Below, one piece after another: positions 1 to 6,969 of a DNA stretch of 30,055 nucleotides. Source of the DNA: an uncultured Acidobacteriota bacterium (lineage in GTDB: Bacteria > Acidobacteriota > Terriglobia > Terriglobales > Acidobacteriaceae); the NCBI GenBank assembly GCA_903832475.1, contig CAILBQ010000261.1, forward strand, positions 1 through 30,055, in the 5' to 3' direction. Each line of letters starts with the position of its first letter. Position 1 is the stretch's first letter. Made by a program: the position numbers and the translations under genes. Below the pieces are notes generated by a model. The model made no database searches, had not been told where the DNA came from, and saw only the letters and a list, made by a program, of their open reading frames with translations.

Positions 1-557
1 CCTTGCAGAGGATGCACCAGACCGCTGACGTCGTAGAAAAGAAAGCCGGCCCGTGTCGTATGCGGCTCGATGACCAGCGCCTGAAATTCGAATGTGTCAA
101 AATCCTGCTCGATATTCTTGTCGCTGGCTTTGGCTTTTAGATGAATGGACGGAAGCGGGCCGGGAAGAGGAATTTTCCCTCCCTCCTTTTCCTTGCGCGT
201 CATCAAACGCTCGACGTCTTCCGGATCAGCCGCCTGGATGCGGTCCCCCGTTGACGTCATGAACAGGATGCGGGCATCTCGCAGCGAGATCGGCCGGTCT
301 CCGTTGTTGGTCACGATCAGCCGCACCGGTAAAACGCCATGGGAGATGTAATCCACCCGGAAGAGCGCCATCTTTTCCTTGGTGTCATAGGGCTCCGCCG
401 CAATTGCCAGTTTTTCGTCGGGATGGACCTCGACGGCCGCAAAATCGGTAGCTGGCTGGACGGCTGGCGGAGTGTGGTCCGCGGCCATAGCTGAAGACGA
501 CAGCGTTGCCGCCAGAAGCAGCAGGACAAAGGAACGTTGTGAACAGGAAGTTCGCAT
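1..557 (-). CDS. Secreted hypothetical protein, 3' end outside window
   Basis: An open frame runs on the minus strand from ATG at 557 to the window edge without a stop, giving 185 codons of an incomplete protein. Residues 1-25 look like a Sec signal peptide: basic MRTSCSQR, a hydrophobic FVLLLLAATL core and a likely cleavage after SSAMA. The mature part has a segment around residues 75-110 (LPVRLIVTNNGDRPISLRDA) that reads like a beta-sandwich in which the text speaks of ligand-independent 'additional strand' packing, so an exported periplasmic or surface role is likely. I do not recognise the family. It is transcribed away from waaA, so 558-671 should hold divergent promoters, although no convincing -10/-35 pair is visible. 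The frame is supported by signal peptide and codon use; function unknown. Confidence 0.7.
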   Translation of the reverse strand, partial: MRTSCSQRSFVLLLLAATLSSSAMAADHTPPAVQPATDFAAVEVHPDEKLAIAAEPYDTKEKMALFRVDYISHGVLPVRLIVTNNGDRPISLRDARILFMTSTGDRIQAADPEDVERLMTRKEKEGGKIPLPGPLPSIHLKAKASDKNIEQDFDTFEFQALVIEPHTTRAGFLFYDVSGLVHPLQ

Positions 558-671
558 GACAAAGCTGGTACTCGACCTCGACTGTATCATTGACTCGTCG
601 ACTCGTTTATCCTTCTGTGCCCCGAGGGGTCCGTGCGTGCTTAGACCGTGGACATTCGAAATCCGTCACGC

Positions 672-1976
672 ATGATGATTCTCTTTCTGTACAACGTCGC
701 GCTGATGCTTGGGCTCCTGGTAAGTGCTCCTTGGTGGCTGCTCCGCATGGCAACCACTCAGAAATATCGCGAAGGCCTTTTGGAGCGCCTCGGCTGGGCT
801 CGCGGGTTGCAAGCCGCCCAGGGCCGCCCGGTGATCTGGCTCCATGCTGTCTCCGTTGGAGAAGTCCTCGCTGTTAGCAGACTGGTTGCAGAATTGGACG
901 CCTGCCTGCCCGAGTATTTCGTGGCCATCTCGACCACCACTCGCACAGGTCAACAACTCGCGCGCGAACGTTTTGGGCCGGATCGGGTCTTCTATTGTCC
1001 ACTGGATTTGTGGTGGGCGGTGCGCTCCTGGCTCCAAGCCCTGCGACCCGCAATGCTGGTGCTGGCGGAAACCGAGTTCTGGCCCAACCTTCTCGAAGCC
1101 TGCTATAAACGCGGAATTCCTGTCGTCGTCGTCAATGCTCGCATCTCCGACCGTTCCTGGCCTCGTTATTGGCGGTTGCGCAGGTTGTGGCGCCCCTTTT
1201 TAACACGCCTGAGCGCCGTTCTGGCACAGACGGACCTCGACGCTGGTCGGTTGACCGCGCTTGGTTGCAGTCTGGACCGGCTTTCTGTGTCGGGAAATCT
1301 CAAATTCGACGTTCGTGTTGGCGAGGAGGCCGCCATCACCCGCCAGCTCCGCATCCTCGCCTCTGGCCATCGGCTGATCGTGGCAGGCAGCACCCTCGAC
1401 GGCGAAGAAGAAGCTCTGCTTCAGGCTTGGCCGCACCTGCTTTCGATTGACCCCGCCCTCGCCTTGATTCTCGCCCCACGTCACCCGGAGCGCTTCGAGG
1501 CCGTGGCAAATCGCCTCCAAAGCTCGCCCTTCCCTTGGCGCAGGCGCTCGTCCATGGCAGCCCACCCGGAACCCATCGCCTCAGGAGAGATCGTGCTGCT
1601 TGATTCCATTGGCGAGTTGGCTTCCGTCTATGCCCTGGCCTCCGTTGCCTTTGTTGGGGGCAGCCTCGTTCCCTCGGGAGGACACAATCCGCTGGAACCG
1701 GCGCAATTCGGGGTTCCCGTTGTAATGGGTGAACACACCGCCAATTTCCAGGCTATTGTCGGGCTTCTTCAAAGTGCTGGCGGCATGGTGGTGACAACGT
1801 CGGGGCAGCTCGGCGGGGCGATCGGGGACTTGCTGCAAAATCCCACGCTGTCGCAGCATGTCGGCCGCAAAGCCCGTCGCGTCTTTGAGCAGCAGGCTGG
1901 CGCAACCGCCCGCACAGTGCATGCTCTCCAGAAGCTCCTGGCTGTGCACGACCCGGCAGGACGAGGCGTTGAATGA
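672..1976 (+). CDS. waaA: 3-deoxy-D-manno-octulosonic acid (Kdo) transferase
   Basis: Transfers Kdo from CMP-Kdo to lipid A precursor at the inner membrane, starting the LPS inner core. The N-terminus is a hydrophobic anchor (MMILFLYNVALMLGLL). Family motifs are present in order: LHAVSVGE with the glutamate used as catalytic base in this GT30 family, AETEFWPNLL, NARISDRS, APRHPERF, and the C-terminal nucleotide-binding stretch SGGHNPLEPAQFG. Length of about 434 residues fits the family (about 425). An in-frame GTG lies at 648, but the tandem ATGs at 672 and 675 place the membrane anchor at the extreme N-terminus as usual; none has a clear ribosome binding site. The stop overlaps the lpxK start as ATGA, indicating translational coupling. 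Confidence 0.95.
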   Translation: MMILFLYNVALMLGLLVSAPWWLLRMATTQKYREGLLERLGWARGLQAAQGRPVIWLHAVSVGEVLAVSRLVAELDACLPEYFVAISTTTRTGQQLARERFGPDRVFYCPLDLWWAVRSWLQALRPAMLVLAETEFWPNLLEACYKRGIPVVVVNARISDRSWPRYWRLRRLWRPFLTRLSAVLAQTDLDAGRLTALGCSLDRLSVSGNLKFDVRVGEEAAITRQLRILASGHRLIVAGSTLDGEEEALLQAWPHLLSIDPALALILAPRHPERFEAVANRLQSSPFPWRRRSSMAAHPEPIASGEIVLLDSIGELASVYALASVAFVGGSLVPSGGHNPLEPAQFGVPVVMGEHTANFQAIVGLLQSAGGMVVTTSGQLGGAIGDLLQNPTLSQHVGRKARRVFEQQAGATARTVHALQKLLAVHDPAGRGVE

Positions 1977-2989
1977 GCTGCCGTACCAGTTGGACGTTAG
2001 CTCGACCGTGGCTTGCACCCCTGGTGCCGTTCTACGCGGCCGGCGCTGTCCTGCGCTCTGCTGGATTGCGTTTCGGGTTCGAACCGGTGAGCCGTCTTGA
2101 GTGGCCGGTGATCAGCGTAGGAAGTCTTTCTGCCGGAGGAGCGGGGAAAACACCCTTCGTCATCGCCCTTGCACAACTCTTGTGCTCTCCCGGACTGACC
2201 GTCGACGTGCTTTCCCGCGGCTATGGCAGGCGCGACGGGCGGCCGGCGCAGGTCGATCCAGCGGGGAACGCCGAAGCGTTCGGAGATGAGCCCATCCTGA
2301 TCGCCCGTGAGGCCAAAATCCCGGTGTACGTCGGCGCGCGCAGAATCGAGGCAGGGAGACTCGCCGAGTCAGCCGGCGCTTTATCCGGCATCCACCTGCT
2401 TGACGACGGATTCCAGCACCGCCAGCTCGCCAGGGACATCGACATCGCACTGGTCAGCTCAGCAGACTTGAAGGATTGGCTGCTTCCTGCCGGAAACCTG
2501 CGCGAGCCGGTCTCCGCCCTACGCCGCGCTCACGTGCTGGCCATCGAATCGGGAGATGATGACGCCTTGTCCCGGCTCGAGGCGCTCAAGCTTGGCCCTG
2601 GAGCTGGACAACAGGTCTGGCGTTATCGCCGATCTATGCCAATCCCAGAGTTGCATGAACGGGTGGTCGCTTTCTGCGGCATCGCCCGGCCCGGCCAGTT
2701 CTTCGCCGGCCTGCGGGAGTCTGGGATCGCCGTTGCCGCTGAGCGGGCGTTCTCTGATCATCACCGTTTTTCGGAACAGGATATGGACTCGCTGCGCGAA
2801 CTCGCTCGCCAATCCGGCGCCGCGAGCCTGATCACCACCGCGAAAGACTTTGTGCGCCTGGGTGAAATGTCGCCGCTCGGTCTTCCCGTCCACGTCGCTG
2901 GGCTGGGGATCGAACTGGAAAACCCGAGATCTGTTGCGGACTGGTTGCATAAGTCGTTCCAGGCGCGGTCATCCCGAACTCCGCGCTGA
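1973..2989 (+). CDS. lpxK: Tetraacyldisaccharide 4'-kinase
   Basis: Phosphorylates the 4' position of the lipid A disaccharide with ATP on the inner face of the cytoplasmic membrane, the step before Kdo addition. The N-terminus has a hydrophobic helix (about residues 10-30), then the P-loop in the family form VGSLSAGGAGKTP (residues 49-61). Other LpxK signatures are LSRGYGR, the FGDEPILIA segment, HLLDDGFQHRQL and, near the C-terminus, FSDHHRFSEQD and LITTAKDFVRL. The 338 residue length is typical. The ATG overlaps the waaA stop by four bases (ATGA) and has GAGG six bases upstream. Placement after waaA gives a lipid A/Kdo operon. Confidence 0.96.
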   Translation: MSCRTSWTLARPWLAPLVPFYAAGAVLRSAGLRFGFEPVSRLEWPVISVGSLSAGGAGKTPFVIALAQLLCSPGLTVDVLSRGYGRRDGRPAQVDPAGNAEAFGDEPILIAREAKIPVYVGARRIEAGRLAESAGALSGIHLLDDGFQHRQLARDIDIALVSSADLKDWLLPAGNLREPVSALRRAHVLAIESGDDDALSRLEALKLGPGAGQQVWRYRRSMPIPELHERVVAFCGIARPGQFFAGLRESGIAVAAERAFSDHHRFSEQDMDSLRELARQSGAASLITTAKDFVRLGEMSPLGLPVHVAGLGIELENPRSVADWLHKSFQARSSRTPR

Positions 2990-3077
2990 ATAAATCACCG
3001 GCGACGAAGCACTCGGCGCCTCTGCGCCATAAGGGTGGGCGTGCGACCTGCATTCCCCCCTGTGAGAAAATTGGGGC

Positions 3078-4289
3078 TTGCGGAAGCAGGTCCAATATCG
3101 GCTGCTGGTGGTGCGACTGGGCGCTATGGGCGACATTCTGCACGCACTCCCGGCCATTACCGCGCTGCGCAAGGCTCACCCCACGTGGAAGATCGACTGG
3201 GCAGTCGAGCCGCGCTGGCTCCCGCTGCTGTCCGCCGAAACCGGCGAACCCGCTCCCGACCGCTCCGAAGGCCGCCCCGTCGTCGACCAGATTCACCAGG
3301 TCCCCACCAAGGTGTGGGGTAAGCGGCCGTTTCACCGCAAGACATGGGCGGAGATCAGCGCGCTCCGCGCCAGACTCCGCGCCGGCCGATACGACGCCGT
3401 GCTCGACCTGCAGGGAGCCATCCGTTCCGCAGTGGTGGCTCGCATGGCAGGTTGCCGGCGAGTTATCGGCGAGTCCGCTCCCCGTGAATCCCCCGCGCGT
3501 TGGCTCTTCTCAGAGCGAGTCAAAACCATTGGCGCACACGTCATCGAGCAGGACATCGAGCTGGCCAGCGCCGTCGCCGGTGATCTGCTCAGCCCCATGG
3601 CGGCCTCGCTCCCTGTCGATCACGCAGCTGAAGATTGGTGCGACCGCCTTGAAATCCTGAAGGCAGCCCATTGGAAAGCCCTACCCATCGTCCTGGTTCA
3701 TCCCGGCGCGGGATGGGGCGCCAAGCGCTGGCCTGCCCAGCGATACGGCATCGTCGTCGAGGAGCTGGCGCAGCGCGGCGCCGTCGTCCTGGTGAATGCG
3801 GGACCCGGCGAGGCTGGCCTCGCCGAGTCGATAGTCACCTTTGCCAATCACGACGGTACGGTGATCGTCAGCACCCTCCCTCAACTCATCGCTCTCACCC
3901 GCCGCGTCACACTCGTCATCGGGGGCGATACCGGCCCTCTTCACCTGGCCTGCGCCCTGGGCAAACCGGTCGTCGGCATCTACGGCCCCACCGATCCCGC
4001 CCGGAATGGACCTTATGGCACACGTTTCCAGGTGCTGCGCCATCCCGAGAGCCAGCAGGATCACACCCGTCGCGAAGAGCCGGAAGCCGGCCTCCTGACC
4101 ATTACGCCGGAAGAGGTCGTCCAGGCCGCGGCGGAGCTGCTGCTCGCAGATCGCCAGGACCGTCTGAACCAGCAGGCTGAGCTTGACCGTCTGGCAGAGC
4201 AGGAAAATGAGCCGCGCGTCCTTCGCGGCAACGCCAAAGAGCGCAGGCCCCTGGAAATTGAGGGAACCGTGGATTGGGGAGCGCAATGA
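3078..4289 (+). CDS. ADP-heptose:LPS heptosyltransferase (GT9 family)
   Basis: Predicted to add a heptose (or related sugar) from an ADP-sugar to the LPS inner core in the cytoplasm. The N-terminal Rossmann start LLVVRLGAMGDILHALPAI is diagnostic of GT9, and the C-terminal domain carries HPGAGWGAKRWP (phosphate/base region) and GGDTGPLHLACALGKPVVGIYGPTDP with the conserved Asp and His. The layout is closest to WaaC (heptosyltransferase I), but the acceptor cannot be proved from sequence. The start is a TTG at 3078: a stop lies five codons upstream and no ATG or GTG precedes the first beta strand. The last ~40 residues are a charged tail rich in Glu, Arg and Gln that goes beyond the usual fold. 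It follows lpxK after 88 bases. Confidence 0.9.
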   Translation: MRKQVQYRLLVVRLGAMGDILHALPAITALRKAHPTWKIDWAVEPRWLPLLSAETGEPAPDRSEGRPVVDQIHQVPTKVWGKRPFHRKTWAEISALRARLRAGRYDAVLDLQGAIRSAVVARMAGCRRVIGESAPRESPARWLFSERVKTIGAHVIEQDIELASAVAGDLLSPMAASLPVDHAAEDWCDRLEILKAAHWKALPIVLVHPGAGWGAKRWPAQRYGIVVEELAQRGAVVLVNAGPGEAGLAESIVTFANHDGTVIVSTLPQLIALTRRVTLVIGGDTGPLHLACALGKPVVGIYGPTDPARNGPYGTRFQVLRHPESQQDHTRREEPEAGLLTITPEEVVQAAAELLLADRQDRLNQQAELDRLAEQENEPRVLRGNAKERRPLEIEGTVDWGAQ

Positions 4290-4903
4290 CGGCCGTGACG
4301 CAAGCTGTCTGGCTCACGCGCTGGCAGAAAGTCGCGCGCCGCATTCGCGTCCCGCTGGGCTTCGTCGCCGCCCTGTTATACCTGTGGGAGTTGGTCCGCC
4401 ACCGGCCCCAGCCTGCTCCCATCGCCTGGAGCCTGCTTTTGGTCCTGCCCGGTTTGTGGCTGCGCAGCTACGCGGCCGGATACGTCAAAAAGAACCGCGA
4501 ACTCACCGTGACTGGCCCCTACGCTCACACCCGCAATCCGCTCTACCTGGGATCGATGCTCATGGCAGCCGGTTTCGCTGTCGCCTTGATGAGCTGGCCT
4601 TTCGCTCTGGTACTCGTAATAGGCTTCACCGTGATTTATGTCCCCGTTATTGCGTCGGAAGAGGCCTTCCTGCGCGCGACGTTTCCCGAGTTTGGCGAGT
4701 ATTGTCAACACGTTCCGCGCCTGCTCCCGCGCCTCACCCCAGGCCGGCTTTCTGATCGGACGGCCAATCCTTCGCCGGATGCCGGCAGTTTTTCTTTCGC
4801 CCTCTACCGCAGGCATCGCGAGTACAATTCAGCGATAGGGGCCGCGTTACTGTATTTCAGCCTGCTGCTGGGGATACTGGGACATTCGATCTGGGGGCGA
4901 TGA
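4286..4903 (+). CDS. ICMT/PEMT-type integral membrane methyltransferase
   Basis: Membrane protein of about 205 residues with several hydrophobic helices and the C-terminal signature of isoprenylcysteine carboxyl methyltransferase and phospholipid methyltransferase families: GPYAHTRNPLYLGSML, then EEAFLRATFPEFGEYCQHVPRLLPRL. In this fold these segments bind S-adenosylmethionine at the membrane surface. The substrate is unknown; bacterial homologues are often of uncertain function. The ATG at 4286 overlaps the heptosyltransferase stop (ATGA) and has GGGGAG just upstream; a TTG at 4274 would add four residues. Co-translation with LPS genes suggests a lipid or envelope substrate, which is inference. 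Confidence 0.85.
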   Translation: MTAVTQAVWLTRWQKVARRIRVPLGFVAALLYLWELVRHRPQPAPIAWSLLLVLPGLWLRSYAAGYVKKNRELTVTGPYAHTRNPLYLGSMLMAAGFAVALMSWPFALVLVIGFTVIYVPVIASEEAFLRATFPEFGEYCQHVPRLLPRLTPGRLSDRTANPSPDAGSFSFALYRRHREYNSAIGAALLYFSLLLGILGHSIWGR

Positions 4904-5103
4904 GATCACGGGTTTGGCATTTGACCGGATCGTAGTGCGCTCGCAGCCTCGTTCGTTCCTCTCTGCGCCGGGAACCGTCTAAAGACTGGACCGATTGGTT
5001 TTGCGTCTGAAGCCTCCTCAGAGAGGTCAGCCGGAGCTGCGAGTCTGGAAACATCCTCCGTCAGAAACGGAGCGAATGACTGATACAGGAGCAGCCCGAA
5101 CCG

Positions 5104-5961
5104 GTGAAGCATCGAAAGTCTTATTCCTTTTGGTTCGCCCTGGTTTTCTTCATGACGCTGGGCATGAGCCCTTCCATGACCAGCCAGCAAGGCGTTGCCC
5201 CTGCGCTCCCCGCCGCGAACGGCGTCCCCAACGGACCGGGGCAGACTGCCATGTCTTCCGGCATCCCTCCGCTTCCCGCCCCGCGCCCAGGCTTCTCCTT
5301 TCCGCCCCGACAGACCTTGACCTATTCCGTCGATTGGAGGGTCTTTCCCGCCGGCACCGCCGTTCTGCACTTTGAATCCAACGGCACCCAGGAGAAGCTG
5401 ACGGCCGATGCCGAAACCATTGGCGCCATCAACCTGCTCTTTCACGTCAGCGACAAGTTTCAATCCACCTGGGACCGCGAAAAGGGCTGCACCTCGGAAT
5501 TCGACAAACAGACCGTTGAGGGCCGCCGCCAGATCAATTCGACCCTCAAGCTGGACTACGCGCAGGGCAAGTCCGTGCTGGACGAAAAAAACCTGGTTAC
5601 CGGTCAGTCCAAGCATCTCGAATCCGGCATCCCCGGCTGCCTCACCGACCTGCTGACCGGCGTGTTCTATTCCTCTTCGCAGCCCATGGAAGTCGGCAAG
5701 AGCTTCACCCTGCCCGTCGTCGATCCGCTCAAGACGGTTGTGGTCACCATGAAGGCGGAAGGCAAGGAAGAGCTCAAGACTCCGGCGGGCACATTCAAGA
5801 CCATCAAGGTTGAGCCCACCGCCGACGCCGGCGTGGTCAAAAATCGCGGCCAGATTTGGATCTGGTACTCAGACGATGAGCGTCACCTGCCCGTGCAGAT
5901 GCGAGCGCGGCTGTTCTGGGGAACGATCACCTTCCGCCTGCTCAGCGCCGACAACAAATAG
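5104..5961 (+). CDS. DUF3108 periplasmic protein
   Basis: Exported protein of 285 residues. A signal peptide covers about residues 1-28 (KHRKSYS, then FWFALVFFMTLGMS). A proline-rich linker (about residues 50-72) precedes the DUF3108 domain, recognisable from LTYSVDWRVFPAGTAVLHFE and the closing WYSDDERHLPVQMRARLFWGTITFRLL. The domain resembles lipocalin-like/LolA-like beta structures that have been proposed to work in the cell envelope, but no activity is established. The start is GTG with AGGAG about 11 bases upstream. It follows the LPS operon after 200 bases with no recognisable promoter or gene in between, and ends 12 bases from the converging STAS gene. Confidence 0.88.
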   Translation: MKHRKSYSFWFALVFFMTLGMSPSMTSQQGVAPALPAANGVPNGPGQTAMSSGIPPLPAPRPGFSFPPRQTLTYSVDWRVFPAGTAVLHFESNGTQEKLTADAETIGAINLLFHVSDKFQSTWDREKGCTSEFDKQTVEGRRQINSTLKLDYAQGKSVLDEKNLVTGQSKHLESGIPGCLTDLLTGVFYSSSQPMEVGKSFTLPVVDPLKTVVVTMKAEGKEELKTPAGTFKTIKVEPTADAGVVKNRGQIWIWYSDDERHLPVQMRARLFWGTITFRLLSADNK

Positions 5962-5973
5962 GCTCTTTTTTGC

Positions 5974-6306
5974 TTATTCAGAAAATAGCTGTGTCAGGTT
6001 GGTGATCGACAGCAGTTTCTTCACCCGCGGCGTCAGATTCAAGAGGTTCAGCTTGCACAGGCCCTTGTTGATGGCTGAAACCTTCAGCCCGACCAAGGCT
6101 CCCAGGCCCGAGCTGTCGAGATACTCCAGGTCGCCGAAATCCAGGATGATGTGGCCGCCCTCGGCAATCAGAGGCTGCACCAAGGACCGCAGGCCCGCAG
6201 TGTCCTCGCTGATCAGGCGTCCATGGCAGTGGATAGTGATGGTTTTCCAGCCGGTGTCGTCCTGGGAACGCTCCAGATCGTAATGGAATGCTGCTTCATG
6301 CGGCAT
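5974..6306 (-). CDS. STAS-domain anti-sigma factor antagonist
   Basis: Single STAS domain of 110 residues, the type that binds or releases an anti-sigma/serine kinase partner depending on phosphorylation (SpoIIAA/RsbV family). The phosphorylation loop is intact in YLDSSGLGALVGL; one of the two serines in DSSG would be the phosphorylated residue. The rest shows the expected alternation, with HIILDFGDLEYLD as the central strand. The ATG at 6306 is preceded by GAGG about 10 bases upstream; an in-frame GTG at 6336 would add ten residues without a ribosome binding site. No kinase, phosphatase or sigma factor partner is encoded in this window, so it presumably acts with distant genes. Confidence 0.9.
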   Translation of the reverse strand: MPHEAAFHYDLERSQDDTGWKTITIHCHGRLISEDTAGLRSLVQPLIAEGGHIILDFGDLEYLDSSGLGALVGLKVSAINKGLCKLNLLNLTPRVKKLLSITNLTQLFSE

Positions 6307-6434
6307 CGCAGAGAAACCTCTTGTCTTGTGATCCACCGATCCTACGCCACCCCTTCAACTCCGATTGTGAATTTCCGGTTACGTCGAAGCTGACTAGGCA
6401 TCCAGGGTAGAAGGTTCTTCCGTCCGCGGCGGCG

Positions 6435-6821
6435 TTACTGCATCCGGTAGCGCTCCCGCATCAACCGTTGCAAGCGCGGCCAGAAGATCAAATCGAACGC
6501 CAGCGCCTTGTCCGGAAACATCGCCAGTGCGGCTCGTCGCGCATCGGCAACCATTTCCGAAGCTTGCTCAACCGGCAGCGAATGATCCTGCTGGATCACC
6601 TGCATCACCATGTTCATCATCAGTTGAAGTCGCCGGATGCGCCGTGCTTCCTCCGCCCGCTCCTCAGCAGTCTGGTCCAGACTTGGCGCCGGGGAGGCGG
6701 CCACTTCTCGGCGAAGCTTTTCCGGCTCCGTATGCAGATCGGTCGCTGGACTGGGCGCGGAGACTTGCGCCCGGAGGCGCACTGGATCATCCTCTTGGGA
6801 AGGGGTGGCGGGCTCGCGCAT
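6435..6821 (-). CDS. Hypothetical protein with charged helical C-terminus
   Basis: I do not recognise the family. The frame encodes about 128 residues: an N-terminal polar, proline-rich and probably disordered half, then an Arg/Glu-rich helix (QTAEERAEEARRIRRLQL) leading into hydrophobic MMNMVMQVIQQ and a C-terminal helical part ending FDLIFWPRLQRLMRERYRMQ. No signal peptide or membrane segment. The open frame reaches back to 6986, overlapping the comEC stop. I chose ATG 6821 because GGAGA lies about 11 bases upstream and the sequence before it is low in protein character. It sits between comEC and the STAS gene on the same strand. Confidence 0.6.
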   Translation of the reverse strand: MREPATPSQEDDPVRLRAQVSAPSPATDLHTEPEKLRREVAASPAPSLDQTAEERAEEARRIRRLQLMMNMVMQVIQQDHSLPVEQASEMVADARRAALAMFPDKALAFDLIFWPRLQRLMRERYRMQ

Positions 6822-6969
6822 GCGATGTATTTCTCCGAACGATGAGATAGGTCGAGCGGATGCGTTCCTGCTGGCTGCATGGTACACCGCTTCTGGCCGC
6901 GAAGCCTGACCGCGAAAGGGCTCCCGCGTCACAGGAATCAGGAAAAGTAAGGCTTTAGACGCGCGCGAT

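Noticed and set aside
2068..2086. GGTTCGAACC resembling a tRNA T-loop
   Set aside because: It lies within lpxK coding sequence, and no cloverleaf arms pair around it.
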